From assembly GCF_023806125.1 (NCBI RefSeq), contig NZ_JAMSKT010000009.1:62001-126000 (forward strand): DNA of 64,000 bases. The letters are read 5' to 3'. The position numbers and the translations under genes were made by a program. Source of the DNA: Clostridium caldaquaticum. Lineage in GTDB: Bacteria > Bacillota > Clostridia > Clostridiales > Clostridiaceae. Shown in pieces: positions 44,933 through 54,530 of the stretch (its first letter is position 1; each line of letters begins with the position of its first letter). The notes beneath the pieces were generated by a model, which did no database searches, was not told the origin of the DNA, and saw only the letters and a list, made by a program, of their open reading frames with translations.

Positions 44933-46603
44933 ATGAGAAGTGATGCTATTAAAAAAGGAGCACAGAGCGCTCCACATCGTTCTTTGCTAAACGCTCTAGG
45001 TCTTACAAAAGAAGAAATGAACAAACCACTAATTGGTATTGTAAGTTCACAAAATGATATTGTACCTGGACATATGAATCTTGATAAAATAGTGGAAGCA
45101 GTTAAGCTTGGTGTGGCTATGGCTGGAGGTACACCTATTGTTTTCCCTGCAATTGCAGTTTGCGATGGTATAGCGATGGGACATCTTGGAATGAAATATT
45201 CCTTAGTTACAAGGGATTTAATTGCAGATTCAACAGAAGCAATGGCAATGGCTCATGCTTTTGATGCACTTGTAATGGTACCTAACTGCGACAAAAACAT
45301 ACCTGGGCTTTTAATGGCTGCAGCAAGAGTTAATATTCCAACTATTTTTGTAAGCGGTGGACCTATGCTTGCAGGAAAAGTAGACGGATGTAAAACAAGC
45401 CTTTCAAGTTTGTTTGAAGCTGTTGGAGCTTATAATGCAGGAAAAATTACAGAAGAAAAACTAGAAGAATTTGAGAACAAAGCTTGCCCAACCTGTGGTT
45501 CCTGCTCAGGAATGTTTACTGCTAACAGCATGAACTGTTTGACAGAGGTTCTTGGAATGGCTCTTCCTGGAAACGGAACAATTCCTGCAGTTTATTCAGA
45601 CAGAATTAAACTTGCAAAGCATACAGGCATGAAGATTATGGAGCTTTTAGAAAAAAACATAAGACCAAGAGATATTATGACACTTGATGCATTTAAAAAT
45701 GCATTAACTATGGACATGGCTCTTGGGTGCAGTACAAACAGCATGCTTCACCTGCCAGCTATTGCTCATGAAGCAGGAATAGAGTTAAATATAGAAATGG
45801 CAAACGAAATAAGTGCTAAAACTCCAAATCTCTGCCACCTTGCTCCTGCAGGCCCAACATACATTGAGGACTTACACGAGGCTGGCGGTGTTTACGCAGT
45901 TATGAGTGAAATAAATAAGTTAGGTTTATTAAAAACAGATTTAATAACATGTACAGGAAAAACTGTTGCAGAAAATATTAAAGGCTGTTACAACAAAAAC
46001 CCTGAAGTTATAAGACCTGTAGAAAATCCTTTTAGTGAGACCGGTGGAATTGCTGTTCTAAAAGGAAACCTAGCTCCAGATTCCTGTGTTGTTAAACGCT
46101 CTGCCGTTGCACCAGAAATGTTAAAGCATGAAGGACCAGCAAGAGTTTTTGACTGCGAAGAAGATGCTTTAGAAGCTATTAACTCTGGAAAAATAGTAGC
46201 TGGTGATGTTGTGGTAATAAGATATGAAGGACCAAAAGGCGGACCTGGTATGAGAGAAATGCTTAACCCTACTTCTGCCATAATTGGAAGAGGTTTAGGC
46301 AGTACTGTTGCACTTATAACTGACGGTCGATTCAGCGGTGCTACAAGAGGTGCAGCAATCGGTCATGTTTCTCCTGAAGCTGCTGTAGGAGGCAATATAG
46401 CTTTAGTTGAAGAAGGAGATATAATCCAAATAGATATTACAGCTAACACAATTAACTTTGTTATAAGCGATGAAGAGCTTGAAAGAAGAAGAGCCAACTG
46501 GAAACCAAGACAACCTAAAATTACAACTGGATATCTTGCAAGATATGCTGCATTAGTAACTTCAGGTAACAGAGGTGCTATCTTAGAGGTACCTAAACCA
46601 TAA
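44933..46603 (+). CDS. ilvD: Dihydroxy-acid dehydratase
   Basis: The protein has 556 residues. The Fe-S and metal sites are in [15 protein letters not shown] (about 118-130) and [17 protein letters not shown] (about 185-200). [20 protein letters not shown] near 465-485 is the C-terminal family motif. It dehydrates dihydroxyisovalerate and its homologue to the 2-keto acids for Val and Ile. It stands apart from the other ilv-leu genes, behind a FadR-type regulator, instead of in the T-box operon. Confidence 0.95.
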   Translation: MRSDAIKKGAQSAPHRSLLNALGLTKEEMNKPLIGIVSSQNDIVPGHMNLDKIVEAVKLGVAMAGGTPIVFPAIAVCDGIAMGHLGMKYSLVTRDLIADSTEAMAMAHAFDALVMVPNCDKNIPGLLMAAARVNIPTIFVSGGPMLAGKVDGCKTSLSSLFEAVGAYNAGKITEEKLEEFENKACPTCGSCSGMFTANSMNCLTEVLGMALPGNGTIPAVYSDRIKLAKHTGMKIMELLEKNIRPRDIMTLDAFKNALTMDMALGCSTNSMLHLPAIAHEAGIELNIEMANEISAKTPNLCHLAPAGPTYIEDLHEAGGVYAVMSEINKLGLLKTDLITCTGKTVAENIKGCYNKNPEVIRPVENPFSETGGIAVLKGNLAPDSCVVKRSAVAPEMLKHEGPARVFDCEEDALEAINSGKIVAGDVVVIRYEGPKGGPGMREMLNPTSAIIGRGLGSTVALITDGRFSGATRGAAIGHVSPEAAVGGNIALVEEGDIIQIDITANTINFVISDEELERRRANWKPRQPKITTGYLARYAALVTSGNRGAILEVPKP

Positions 46604-46637
46604 AATATCTTATTTATATTTATAAGATTAAAAACTG

Positions 46638-46680
46638 ACAGTGTAAATAAAACAGAAACTTAATGTTTTATTTACACTGT
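46638..46680. terminator. Bidirectional terminator
   Basis: ACAGTGTAAATAAAACA (46638-46654) pairs perfectly with TGTTTTATTTACACTGT (46664-46680), a 17-base stem followed by T run. It separates ilvD from the convergent proC. Confidence 0.92.
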
Positions 46681-46740
46681 TTTTAAAATTAACAACAAAA
46701 ATAAGCAATAACTTAATATAGTTATGTAATTAATATATAT

Positions 46741-47547
46741 TTAAACTTTACCTAATTTTCTGGATTTATTACTGCTGCTTACAATACACTGTATAACAGA
46801 TGAACGCATTCCTCCATCCTCAAGTGCCTTAACCCCTTCAATAGTTGTACCTCCTGGTGAACATACCATATCTTTTAGAGCACCTGGATGCATTCCTGTC
46901 TCCAAAATCATTTTTGCTGTTCCAAGCACCGTTTGTGCAGCTAAACGGTAAGCTGTTGCTCTAGGCAACCCTTCAAGTACGCCGCCATCTGCTAAAGCTT
47001 CAATGAACATAGCTGCAAATGCCGGCCCCCCGCCACTTACTCCAGTAACTGCATCAATTAATTTTTCTGGAACCCACTCTACAATACCAATAGATTTAAA
47101 TATTTTTTCTGCCTCTGTTTTTTCCTCTTCTGTAAATGTAGTATCAGAGCAAAGAACTGCAGCACCTGCTCCAACCATAGCTGGTGTATTCGGCATAATT
47201 CTTAATATTCGAACCTCTGCCCCCGTCCACTCATATAAGGTTTTGCTGTTAAAACCAGCAACTATTGAAAGCAGTGCCTTTCCTTCCAAAAATTTACCAA
47301 TTTTATTTAACACAGCTTTTGTTATATTTGGCTTTACTCCAAGAAGTATCATTTCACACATTTCACAAAGCTCAATGGCACTTGAGACTACTTCTGCTCC
47401 TTTTTCTTTTGCATGAATTTGTGCTTTTTCACTTATGTCAAATACAGCTATATCAGAAGGTTTTAACACCCCGCTGCTTATGATTCCGTTCAATATAGCA
47501 CCTGCCATATTGCCACACCCTATAAACCCTAGCTTTTTCTTACCCAT
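46741..47547 (-). CDS. proC: Pyrroline-5-carboxylate reductase
   Basis: The enzyme has 268 residues. The nucleotide-binding loop is LGFIGCGNMAGAILNGI (about 5-21). MPNTPAMVGAGAAV is in the middle, and DMVCSPGGTTIEGVKALEDGGMR near the end is the ProC signature. It makes proline from P5C. Single gene, convergent to ilvD and divergent from the preQ1 operon. ATG with a weak ribosome site (GAAATAGG). Confidence 0.94.
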   Translation of the reverse strand: MGKKKLGFIGCGNMAGAILNGIISSGVLKPSDIAVFDISEKAQIHAKEKGAEVVSSAIELCEMCEMILLGVKPNITKAVLNKIGKFLEGKALLSIVAGFNSKTLYEWTGAEVRILRIMPNTPAMVGAGAAVLCSDTTFTEEEKTEAEKIFKSIGIVEWVPEKLIDAVTGVSGGGPAFAAMFIEALADGGVLEGLPRATAYRLAAQTVLGTAKMILETGMHPGALKDMVCSPGGTTIEGVKALEDGGMRSSVIQCIVSSSNKSRKLGKV

Positions 47548-47731
47548 CCTATTTCTCTGCCTTTCTTATCCCTATTTATTATATAATTCTAAATGTTTAT
47601 TTTTTTTGTGTCAATACGAACTTATATTACGTACTTTTAACTTACTTTAAAACAATAACATAAATAAATGTTAAATTTATAGTTGCATTAATTAACACAA
47701 TTTTAGGAAAAAGAAAAAAGGAGCTATAAAT

Positions 47732-47760
47732 TTGACTTAAATTATAATTTATAGTAAACT
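47732..47760 (+). promoter_or_regulatory. Promoter of the queuosine operon
   Basis: TTGACT (47732-47737), 17-base spacer and TAAACT (47755-47760). The transcript would begin about 20 bases before the aptamer. Confidence 0.5.
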
Positions 47761-47784
47761 AACTTAAGAATAATAATTTAATAA

Positions 47785-47823
47785 AGACAGTTCGAAACCA
47801 TCCTGTCTATAAACAAAACTAGG
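47785..47823 (+). promoter_or_regulatory. preQ1-I riboswitch aptamer
   Basis: P1 is GACAG (47786-47790) with CTGTC (47803-47807). The loop begins TTCGAAACCATC and the A-rich tail TATAAACAAAACTAGG follows, matching the class I preQ1 consensus (compare the B. subtilis queC aptamer). The downstream genes make preQ1, which fits negative feedback. Confidence 0.85.
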
Positions 47824-47829
47824 GGGTAT

Positions 47830-47850
47830 CTACCAGTATGGGTAGTTTTT
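47830..47850 (+). terminator. Riboswitch terminator hairpin 1
   Basis: CTACC-AGTAT-GGGTAG followed by T6. The aptamer tail AAAACTA could pair with TAGTTTT here, giving an antiterminator alternative when preQ1 is absent (inferred). Confidence 0.65.
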
Positions 47851-47855
47851 TGTTT

Positions 47856-47879
47856 AAGGGCAGTTTTCTGCCCTTTTTT
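47856..47879 (+). terminator. Second hairpin terminator in series
   Basis: AAGGGCAG-TTTT-CTGCCC followed by T6 lies directly after the first terminator and before queD. It is strong and does not clearly overlap the aptamer, so its place in the switch is unclear. Confidence 0.65.
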
Positions 47880-47931
47880 ACTTAAAAAAATTATGAAATT
47901 TATAATATTAATTCTAGGAGGTTTACATCCT

Positions 47932-48366
47932 ATGTACATTTTAAAAGCAGAGCATAGTTTTGATAGTGCTCACTTTCTTGCTGGATATAAAGGAAAATGC
48001 GGTAATATCCACGGTCACAGATGGAAGGTTGAAGTTGAAGTCCAATCAGAAAAATTAGTTGACAGCGGTCAGCTAAAGGGAATGGTAGTTGATTTTGGAG
48101 ACTTAAAAAAAGATGTTAAAGCTATGGTAGATTACTATGACCATGCATTAATTATAGAAGATAAAACTATGAGAGATGAAACATTAAATTGTTTAGAGAA
48201 AGATGGATTTAAAGTTCTTAAAGTTAAATTTAGACCAACTGCAGAAAATTTTTCAGCTTTTTTCTTTAAACAAATGAAGGATAAAGGATATAACGTAAAA
48301 AGAGTCACAGTATACGAGACCCCTGCTAATAGTGCTGTATATGAAGAAAGTGAGGAAAGCAGATGA
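47932..48366 (+). CDS. queD: 6-carboxytetrahydropterin synthase
   Basis: The product is 144 residues from the ATG at 47932, with AGGAGG upstream; an earlier in-frame ATG has no ribosome site. Zinc ligands are His in HSFDSAHFL and HGHRW (GNIHGHRWKVEVEV). DHALIIED and TAENFSAFFFKQMK are further QueD-type segments. It converts dihydroneopterin triphosphate, made by FolE (next but one gene), to 6-carboxytetrahydropterin. It overlaps queE by 4 bases. Confidence 0.93.
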   Translation: MYILKAEHSFDSAHFLAGYKGKCGNIHGHRWKVEVEVQSEKLVDSGQLKGMVVDFGDLKKDVKAMVDYYDHALIIEDKTMRDETLNCLEKDGFKVLKVKFRPTAENFSAFFFKQMKDKGYNVKRVTVYETPANSAVYEESEESR

Positions 48367-49028
48367 AATTTAAGGTAGTTGAAAAATTTGTTAGTATAAA
48401 TGGAGAAGGTACTTTAGCTGGACAATTAGCAGTTTTTATAAGATTTGCAGGCTGTAATTTAAACTGCAGCTACTGCGATACAAGCTGGGCAAATAAAATA
48501 GATGTTCCTTATGAATTAATGACCAATGAGGAAATATATAACTATATTAAATCTACTGGTGTGAGAAATATAACGCTAACTGGAGGAGAGCCCCTTCTTC
48601 AGACAGGAATACTTGAACTCTTAAAGATTCTTTCTAATGATAAAGAACTTCATGTTGAAATAGAAACTAATGGAAGTGTTCCTTTAGATAAATTTTTAAA
48701 TATGAAAAACCCTCCAAGCTTTACAATGGATTATAAACTTCCTTCAAGTAATATGGAAGATAAAATGCTACTAGATAACTTCAAATATTTATCTGCTAAA
48801 GATACTGTCAAATTTGTATCCGGCTGTATGGAGGATTTAGAAAAGGCTAAATATATAATAGACAAATATAACCTTATAAATAAAACCCACATATATATAA
48901 GCCCTGTTTTTGATAAAATAAATTTAGAAACAATTGTAGATTTTATGAAGGATAATAAAATGAATGGAGTTAATCTTCAAGTTCAGCTTCATAAGATAAT
49001 ATGGAACCCCAATGAAAGAGGTGTATAA
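48363..49028 (+). CDS. queE: 7-carboxy-7-deazaguanine synthase (radical SAM)
   Basis: The enzyme has 221 residues. The radical SAM motif is [13 protein letters not shown] (about 31-43; CxxxCxxC), with [20 protein letters not shown] in front, as in Que[13 protein letters not shown] follows. It makes CDG from carboxytetrahydropterin with AdoMet. Its ATG overlaps the queD stop. Confidence 0.94.
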   Translation: MKFKVVEKFVSINGEGTLAGQLAVFIRFAGCNLNCSYCDTSWANKIDVPYELMTNEEIYNYIKSTGVRNITLTGGEPLLQTGILELLKILSNDKELHVEIETNGSVPLDKFLNMKNPPSFTMDYKLPSSNMEDKMLLDNFKYLSAKDTVKFVSGCMEDLEKAKYIIDKYNLINKTHIYISPVFDKINLETIVDFMKDNKMNGVNLQVQLHKIIWNPNERGV

Positions 49029-49029
49029 T

Positions 49030-49617
49030 ATGGCAATTGATACAAAATCAATTGAAGAACATATAAGAGGCATTTTAATAGCTCTAGGTGATAATCCAGA
49101 CAGAGAAGGACTAAAAGATACTCCTAAACGTGTAGCTAAAATGTATGAAGAAATATTTATGGGTATGAATTATACTAATTATGACATTGCTGAAATGTTT
49201 AATACTACCTTTGAGGACGATTTATCAGTTGAGGAAAATAACAATGATATAGTTCTAATGAAGGACATCGAAATATTCAGCCATTGTGAACACCATTTAG
49301 CATTAATGTATAATATGAAGGTTGCAGTTGCATACATTCCTAATAAAAAAATTATAGGTTTAAGTAAAATTGCACGTATAGCTGATATGGTTGGCCGCAG
49401 ACTGCAGCTTCAAGAAAGAATAGGCTCAGACATAGCTGAAATTATGCAGAAGATAACTGATTCAGAAGATGTTGCCGTTATCATTGAAGGTGAACATGGC
49501 TGCATGACTACCAGAGGTATAAAAAAACCAGGTACTAAAACAATCTCAACTACATTTAGAGGAAGATTTAAGACTGATGCAGTTTTAATTAATAAATTAA
49601 TGATGCTTTATAAATAA
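49030..49617 (+). CDS. folE: GTP cyclohydrolase I
   Basis: The product is 195 residues from the ATG at 49030 (AAGAGGTG before it). Active-site and zinc residues are in [13 protein letters not shown] (about 80-92), and HGCMTTRG follows near the end. [11 protein letters not shown] is another signature. It makes dihydroneopterin triphosphate from GTP, the shared precursor for queuosine (queD) and folate. Placing it inside the queuosine operon puts folate entry behind the preQ1 riboswitch. It starts directly after the queE stop. Confidence 0.94.
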   Translation: MAIDTKSIEEHIRGILIALGDNPDREGLKDTPKRVAKMYEEIFMGMNYTNYDIAEMFNTTFEDDLSVEENNNDIVLMKDIEIFSHCEHHLALMYNMKVAVAYIPNKKIIGLSKIARIADMVGRRLQLQERIGSDIAEIMQKITDSEDVAVIIEGEHGCMTTRGIKKPGTKTISTTFRGRFKTDAVLINKLMMLYK

Positions 49618-49636
49618 AAAGGATGGTGTAATAATT

Positions 49637-50296
49637 ATGAATAAAGAAAAAGCAGTAGTAGTATTTAGTGGCGGCCAAGATAGTACAACCTGTTTATTTT
49701 GGGCAATGCAAAGATATAAAGAAGTAATAGCAGTATCTTTTGATTACAACCAAAAACATGCATTAGAATTACAGTGTGCAAAGAATATATGTAAAAAATA
49801 TAACGTAGAACATCATATTTTAGATTTAAATTTATTGAACCAGCTGGCACCTAATTCATTAACTAGAAAAGATATTGAAGTTGACAAAGACGCCCCAAAG
49901 GAAGGTACCCCTAATACATTCGTAGATGGAAGAAACCTGTTATTTCTAACTTTCGTTGCAATCTTTGCAAAACAAAGAGGTATAAATTCTATTGTAACTG
50001 GTGTTTCTCAAAGTGATTTTAGTGGATATCCTGACTGCAGAGATGTTTTCATAAAATCTTTAAATGTTACTCTAAACTTAGCTATGGGATATGAATTTGT
50101 AATTCATACTCCTTTAATGTGGATTGATAAAGCTGAAACTTGGAAAATGGCAAATGATTTAGGTGTACTGGATGTTATTAAAAATGAAACTTTAACTTGT
50201 TATAATGGAATAATAGGCGATGGATGCGGTGATTGTCCTGCATGCAAATTAAGGAAAAAAGGATATTTAGAATTCAAGAAAAAATACCTTTTATAA
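49637..50296 (+). CDS. queC: 7-cyano-7-deazaguanine synthase
   Basis: The protein has 219 residues. The ATP-PPase loop is [17 protein letters not shown] (about 7-23). The zinc site is formed by cysteines in [20 protein letters not shown] near the end. It turns CDG into preQ0. It is the last gene of the operon, followed by a strong terminator. QueF (preQ0 to preQ1) is not in this window. Confidence 0.95.
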   Translation: MNKEKAVVVFSGGQDSTTCLFWAMQRYKEVIAVSFDYNQKHALELQCAKNICKKYNVEHHILDLNLLNQLAPNSLTRKDIEVDKDAPKEGTPNTFVDGRNLLFLTFVAIFAKQRGINSIVTGVSQSDFSGYPDCRDVFIKSLNVTLNLAMGYEFVIHTPLMWIDKAETWKMANDLGVLDVIKNETLTCYNGIIGDGCGDCPACKLRKKGYLEFKKKYLL

Positions 50297-50309
50297 ACCT
50301 GCATAGATT

Positions 50310-50354
50310 AAGGACTGTATATAGATTTATTTTAAAAATCTATATACAGTCCTT
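50310..50354 (+). terminator. Terminator after queC
   Basis: AAGGACTGTATATAGATTT (50310-50328) pairs perfectly with AAATCTATATACAGTCCTT (50336-50354), a 19-base stem. It ends the queuosine operon. Confidence 0.92.
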
Positions 50355-50368
50355 AAATTATTATGAAA

Positions 50369-50397
50369 TTTATTATTTCGCTATTTTTTGATATAAT
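50369..50397 (+). promoter_or_regulatory. Probable promoter of the folate operon
   Basis: TATAAT at 50392-50397 is a perfect -10; the -35 at 50369-50374 (TTTATT) is weak. It lies between the queC terminator and pabA. Confidence 0.45.
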
Positions 50398-50433
50398 ATG
50401 ATTAATATAAACAAAACAATACAGGAGAAAAAT

Positions 50434-51030
50434 ATGTTCTTAATGATTGATAACTACGATTCATTTGTTTACAATCTTGTTCGATATTTTGAAGAATTAG
50501 ATGAAGAAATATTGATATTTAAAAATGATAAAATAACTTTAGAGCAAATAACTAAGCTTAATCCTGAAGGAATAATAATATCTCCTGGGCCAAAATCTCC
50601 TAAGGAATCAGGGATATGCATTGATATTGTAAAAAAATTTGAAGGAAAAATTCCTATTTTAGGCATATGTCTTGGACATCAGACTATTGGGCATGTTTAC
50701 GGTGCTGATGTAAAATGTGGAAAAGAACCAGTTCATGGCAAGGTTAGTCAGATTAATCATGACAGCAAAGGAGTATTTAAGAATATTAAAAATCCTTTAA
50801 ATGTAACAAGATATCATTCTTTAGTTTTAGATAAAAATACTATTCCCTACTGCTTAGAAGTAACTGCACTTACAAGTGATGGAGTGATTATGGGAATAAG
50901 ACATAAAGATTATCTTATAGAAGGAGTTCAATTTCATCCAGAAGCTGAACTTACAGAATGCGGACATGATATACTTAAAAACTTTATAAATCAATGTAAA
51001 AACTACAGTATTCAGGGAGAAAACTTATGA
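50434..51030 (+). CDS. pabA: Aminodeoxychorismate synthase, glutamine amidotransferase component
   Basis: The product is 198 residues from the ATG at 50434 (AGGAG before it). It is a class I glutamine amidotransferase with LMIDNYDSFVYNLV, IISPGPKSPKESG, the nucleophile in GICLGHQTIG (Cys near 80) and GVQFHPEA with the catalytic His/Glu. It supplies ammonia to PabB for 4-amino-4-deoxychorismate. In many bacteria it is shared with tryptophan synthesis (TrpG); the surrounding folate genes favour PabA. Confidence 0.9.
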   Translation: MFLMIDNYDSFVYNLVRYFEELDEEILIFKNDKITLEQITKLNPEGIIISPGPKSPKESGICIDIVKKFEGKIPILGICLGHQTIGHVYGADVKCGKEPVHGKVSQINHDSKGVFKNIKNPLNVTRYHSLVLDKNTIPYCLEVTALTSDGVIMGIRHKDYLIEGVQFHPEAELTECGHDILKNFINQCKNYSIQGENL

Positions 51031-52406
51031 AGCCTTTGATAAAACAAATTGAAACAGATTTAGATGCCTTTGATATATATACTTTGTTTAAAAACGAAAA
51101 GGAAACTGCTCTTTTAGATAGCTCAAAAAAAGATAGCAGCTTAAGTGAATATTCAATATTAGGCATATATCCTTTTTTAAAAATTAAATATGAAAACAGC
51201 CTTGTAACTATAAGTTCCTTTGATTCTGAAAGTAACATAGCAGAAGAATCAAATTTTAATGGAGATGTATTTAAATACTTACAACAAATTTTAGATAAGT
51301 ATAAAATAGATTCTCATCCATCCCTTCCTTTTACCTGTGGAGGAATAGGCTACTTATCCTATGATTTAGCTAGAAAACTGGAAGTTATTCCAGAAAAAGC
51401 AGTAAAAGATTTAGAAATACCAGATATGTATATTAATTTTTATGACAGTTACGTTATATTGGATCACATAAATAACAAGGTATTCATTTGTACCCTCGGT
51501 ATTTTAAAAGAAAAAAACGAGAGATTTATTGAAATAAAAAATAAAATATTAAAAGGAAAAAAACTTCAATATTCCCCTCCTATTAAAACAAATACAATTT
51601 TTAAATCAGATTTTTCAAAAGAAGATTATTTAGCTCATATTGAACGTGTTAGAGCTTATATTAAAAGCGGAGATATTTACATAACTAATTTAACTCAGAG
51701 ATTTAACTGTAAAACTTATAAAGCTGCTTATGACATTTATAAAGATTTAAGATTTATAAATCCAGCTCCATTTTCTTCTTTTTTAAACTTTGAAGATTTT
51801 TCTATCATAAGCTCATCTCCTGAAAGATTTTTAAAGATAAGAAATGGATTTGTTGAAACTAGACCAATAAAAGGCACAAGTCCCAGAGGTGCAACAAAAG
51901 AAGAAGATATAATTAATAAAAATTTCTTAAAAAACAGTGAAAAAGATAAATCAGAACTTTTAATGATAGTAGATTTAGAAAGGAATGATTTAAGTAAAGT
52001 TTGTAAGCCTCATTCAGTTAAAGTTACAGAACTATTCAAAATCGAAGAATACAGTACAGTATTTCATCTTGTATCTACCATTATAGGTGAATTAAAACAT
52101 GAAATGACTGCAGTAGATTGCATGAAAGCCTGCTTTCCCGGCGGTTCAATTACAGGAGCTCCAAAAATCAGATCAATGGAAATTATTGACGAACTAGAAA
52201 AAACAAGAAGATCTATTTACACAGGTTGTATAGGTTACTTTGGATTTGATGGAAATGCAGACTTTAATATTGTTATAAGAACTATTGTATTAAAGGACAA
52301 TAGAGCTACTTTTGGTGTTGGCGGTGGAATAACCTGGGAGTCAATAAAAGAAGCTGAATACAGCGAAATTTTAGATAAAGCAAAAGCTCTTATGAAAGTA
52401 TTATAA
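51027..52406 (+). CDS. pabB: Aminodeoxychorismate synthase component I
   Basis: The protein has 459 residues and a chorismate-binding domain. Conserved stretches are SSSPERFLKI, TRPIKGTSPRG, CKPHSVKVTELFKIEEYST and FPGGSITGAPKIRSMEIIDELE. The PIKGT motif carries the lysine typical of PabB, not found in TrpE. Its start overlaps pabA by 4 bases. With PabA it aminates chorismate. Confidence 0.92.
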   Translation: MKPLIKQIETDLDAFDIYTLFKNEKETALLDSSKKDSSLSEYSILGIYPFLKIKYENSLVTISSFDSESNIAEESNFNGDVFKYLQQILDKYKIDSHPSLPFTCGGIGYLSYDLARKLEVIPEKAVKDLEIPDMYINFYDSYVILDHINNKVFICTLGILKEKNERFIEIKNKILKGKKLQYSPPIKTNTIFKSDFSKEDYLAHIERVRAYIKSGDIYITNLTQRFNCKTYKAAYDIYKDLRFINPAPFSSFLNFEDFSIISSSPERFLKIRNGFVETRPIKGTSPRGATKEEDIINKNFLKNSEKDKSELLMIVDLERNDLSKVCKPHSVKVTELFKIEEYSTVFHLVSTIIGELKHEMTAVDCMKACFPGGSITGAPKIRSMEIIDELEKTRRSIYTGCIGYFGFDGNADFNIVIRTIVLKDNRATFGVGGGITWESIKEAEYSEILDKAKALMKVL

Positions 52407-52424
52407 CATTAAGGAATGATATTT

Positions 52425-53192
52425 ATGATGATTTTAAACGGTAATATAATTGAAGATAATAAAGTTATTTTAGACACTGGATTTTTTTTTGGCAGAGGAT
52501 TATTTGAAACTATACTTGTAAAAGATAAACCAATATTTCTAGATGAACATATTGACAGAATTAATGAAGGATTGAAAAAACTAAATATTAATAAAATTAT
52601 AACTAAAGATTACTTTATGGATAATTTTTATAAATTAAAACAGAAAAATTGTGCTTTAAAACTAGTAGTTACAGAAGCAAATACTTTATTTTCTACTAGA
52701 GAAATTCCCTATACAGAAAATCACTATGAAAAAGGATTTAGTTTAAAACTAAGTTTAATAAAAAGAAATCCAGAAAGTCATGGAGTTTATTTAAAAACAC
52801 TTAACTATCTTGACAATATAATTGAAAAAGAGACAGCTTCTAAAGAAGGCTTTGATGAAGTGATTTTTGAAAATACTTATGGGTATATAGCAGAAGGTTC
52901 TACTTCCAATATTTTTTTCATAAAAGATAATATTTTATATACTCCTTCTATCAAATGCGGCTTACTTAATGGTATCATAAGAAAATGGGTTATAAGTAAT
53001 TTCAATGTTATTGAAGGTAACTTTACACTTAAGGATATTTTAAACTCTGAGGGGGCTTTCATCACAAACAGCCTTTTAGGTATTATGAAAGTAAGCTCAA
53101 TTAACAATAACAATATTGAAACCAGCAGCCTAATTAAAGAAATTAAAACTAAATATGATTTGTATATAAATAAGTCAAGCTGCTTTACATAA
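52425..53192 (+). CDS. pabC: Aminodeoxychorismate lyase (fold-type IV PLP enzyme)
   Basis: The product is 255 residues from ATG 52425 (AAGGA upstream; nearby ATGs make the exact start uncertain by three codons). GFFFGRGLFETILV, LKTLNYLDNIIEKE (PLP lysine near LKT) and EGSTSNIFFIKDN place it in the aminotransferase class IV/PabC family. It cleaves aminodeoxychorismate to 4-aminobenzoate and pyruvate. A branched-chain aminotransferase is the alternative, less likely because of gene context. Confidence 0.88.
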   Translation: MMILNGNIIEDNKVILDTGFFFGRGLFETILVKDKPIFLDEHIDRINEGLKKLNINKIITKDYFMDNFYKLKQKNCALKLVVTEANTLFSTREIPYTENHYEKGFSLKLSLIKRNPESHGVYLKTLNYLDNIIEKETASKEGFDEVIFENTYGYIAEGSTSNIFFIKDNILYTPSIKCGLLNGIIRKWVISNFNVIEGNFTLKDILNSEGAFITNSLLGIMKVSSINNNNIETSSLIKEIKTKYDLYINKSSCFT

Positions 53193-53224
53193 ATAATAAA
53201 TGCTCAGTTTATTAGAGGTGAGAT

Positions 53225-53704
53225 ATGGAAAGAGTAAATTTAATATTATCTAACAATAAATTCAAGGAATACTTAAATAAAATAAACCAATGTGAAATAG
53301 ACAGAGATTTTTGCAGACATGATATAAACCACTTTATGGATGTGGCAAGAATTAGTTACATTTTAATTTTAGAAAAAGGTTTAAGCCATACTAAAGAAGA
53401 AGTGTACGCTGCTGCGTTGCTTCACGATATAGGAAAATGGCAGCAATATGAAAGTAAAATTCCTCATGAAATTGCCAGCGCAAAATTAGCTTATGATATA
53501 TTAATAAACTCTGATTTTAATGAAGAAGAGATAAATAAAATAATTTCTTCAATTAAAAACCATAGGAATGAAAATAATATCGAAAATACTTTAGACCATA
53601 TACTTTTTACAGCCGACAAGCTTTCTAGAGCCTGCTTTATGTGCAAAGCTGAGAAAGAATGTTATTGGGCACAGGATAAAAAAAATTTAAAAATTTATTA
53701 CTAA
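53225..53704 (+). CDS. HD-domain phosphohydrolase in the folate operon
   Basis: The protein has 159 residues. The HD metal motif is seen as FCRHDINHFMDV (His32, His36), LLHDIGKW (His67-Asp68), NHRNENN (His near 114) and an Asp in FTADKLSR, the full set for a metal-dependent phosphohydrolase. A cysteine cluster CFMCKAEKEC follows. It lies between pabC and folP with 32- and 11-base gaps, so it is part of the operon. No gene for dihydroneopterin triphosphate dephosphorylation is otherwise visible, so it is a candidate for that step (inferred). A stress nucleotide role is the alternative. Confidence 0.72.
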   Translation: MERVNLILSNNKFKEYLNKINQCEIDRDFCRHDINHFMDVARISYILILEKGLSHTKEEVYAAALLHDIGKWQQYESKIPHEIASAKLAYDILINSDFNEEEINKIISSIKNHRNENNIENTLDHILFTADKLSRACFMCKAEKECYWAQDKKNLKIYY

Positions 53705-53715
53705 AGGAGGATACT

Positions 53716-54528
53716 ATGAAAATAGGAAACAAAGAATTTGTTATTGGTGAAAGAACTTATATAATGGGTATATTAAATGTAACTCCAGACTCTTTTTCAG
53801 ACGGAGGAAAGTATAATTCTATCCAAAATGCATTAAATCATGCAAAGACAATGATAGAGGAAGGAGTAGATATAATAGACATTGGCGGAGAATCTACAAG
53901 ACCAAATCATACGGCGGTTGAAGCAGAAGAAGAAATAAATAGAGTTATACCAATAATTAAAGCCATACGAAAAGAATCTGATATTCCAATTTCTATTGAT
54001 ACTTATAAAGGTAAAGTAGCAGAGCTTGCAATAAAAGCTGGTGCTTCTTTAATAAATGATGTATGGGGATTTAAAAAAGATCCTTATATGTCAGAAGTTG
54101 CTGCTAAGTATAACGTACCTTGCTGCTTAATGCACAATAGAGATAATACATATTATAATAACTTGATAGATGATATTTTTAATGATTTGAATGAATGTAT
54201 TCAAATTGCTATAAAAGCTGGAGTTAAGAAAGAAAATATTATACTAGATCCTGGTATTGGCTTTGGAAAAACCTTAGAACAAAACCTTAAGGTTATGAAT
54301 AACCTTCATAGATTTAAAGAACTTAATTTTCCCCTTCTGCTTGGTACTTCAAGAAAATCTATGATAGGCAATACATTAAATCTTCCTGTTGACAAAAGAG
54401 TAGAAGGTACAATTGCAACTTCAGTATTAGGTGTAATAAATGGATTCAGCTTCATTAGAGTCCATGATGTTAAAGAAAACTTAAGAGCAGTTAAAATGAC
54501 TGAAGCTATTATGAAAGCTGGTGTATAA
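53716..54528 (+). CDS. folP: Dihydropteroate synthase
   Basis: The enzyme has 270 residues with AAGGAGG upstream. The pterin-binding loop is GILNVTPDSFSDGGKY (about 18-33), followed by DIGGESTRPNHTAV, SIDTYKGKVAELAIK, DPGIGFGKTLEQN and GTSRKSMIG. These are the classical FolP elements that bind pterin pyrophosphate and 4-aminobenzoate. It is the target of sulfonamides. It ends 2 bases before folBK. Confidence 0.95.
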   Translation: MKIGNKEFVIGERTYIMGILNVTPDSFSDGGKYNSIQNALNHAKTMIEEGVDIIDIGGESTRPNHTAVEAEEEINRVIPIIKAIRKESDIPISIDTYKGKVAELAIKAGASLINDVWGFKKDPYMSEVAAKYNVPCCLMHNRDNTYYNNLIDDIFNDLNECIQIAIKAGVKKENIILDPGIGFGKTLEQNLKVMNNLHRFKELNFPLLLGTSRKSMIGNTLNLPVDKRVEGTIATSVLGVINGFSFIRVHDVKENLRAVKMTEAIMKAGV

Positions 54529-54530
54529 TA

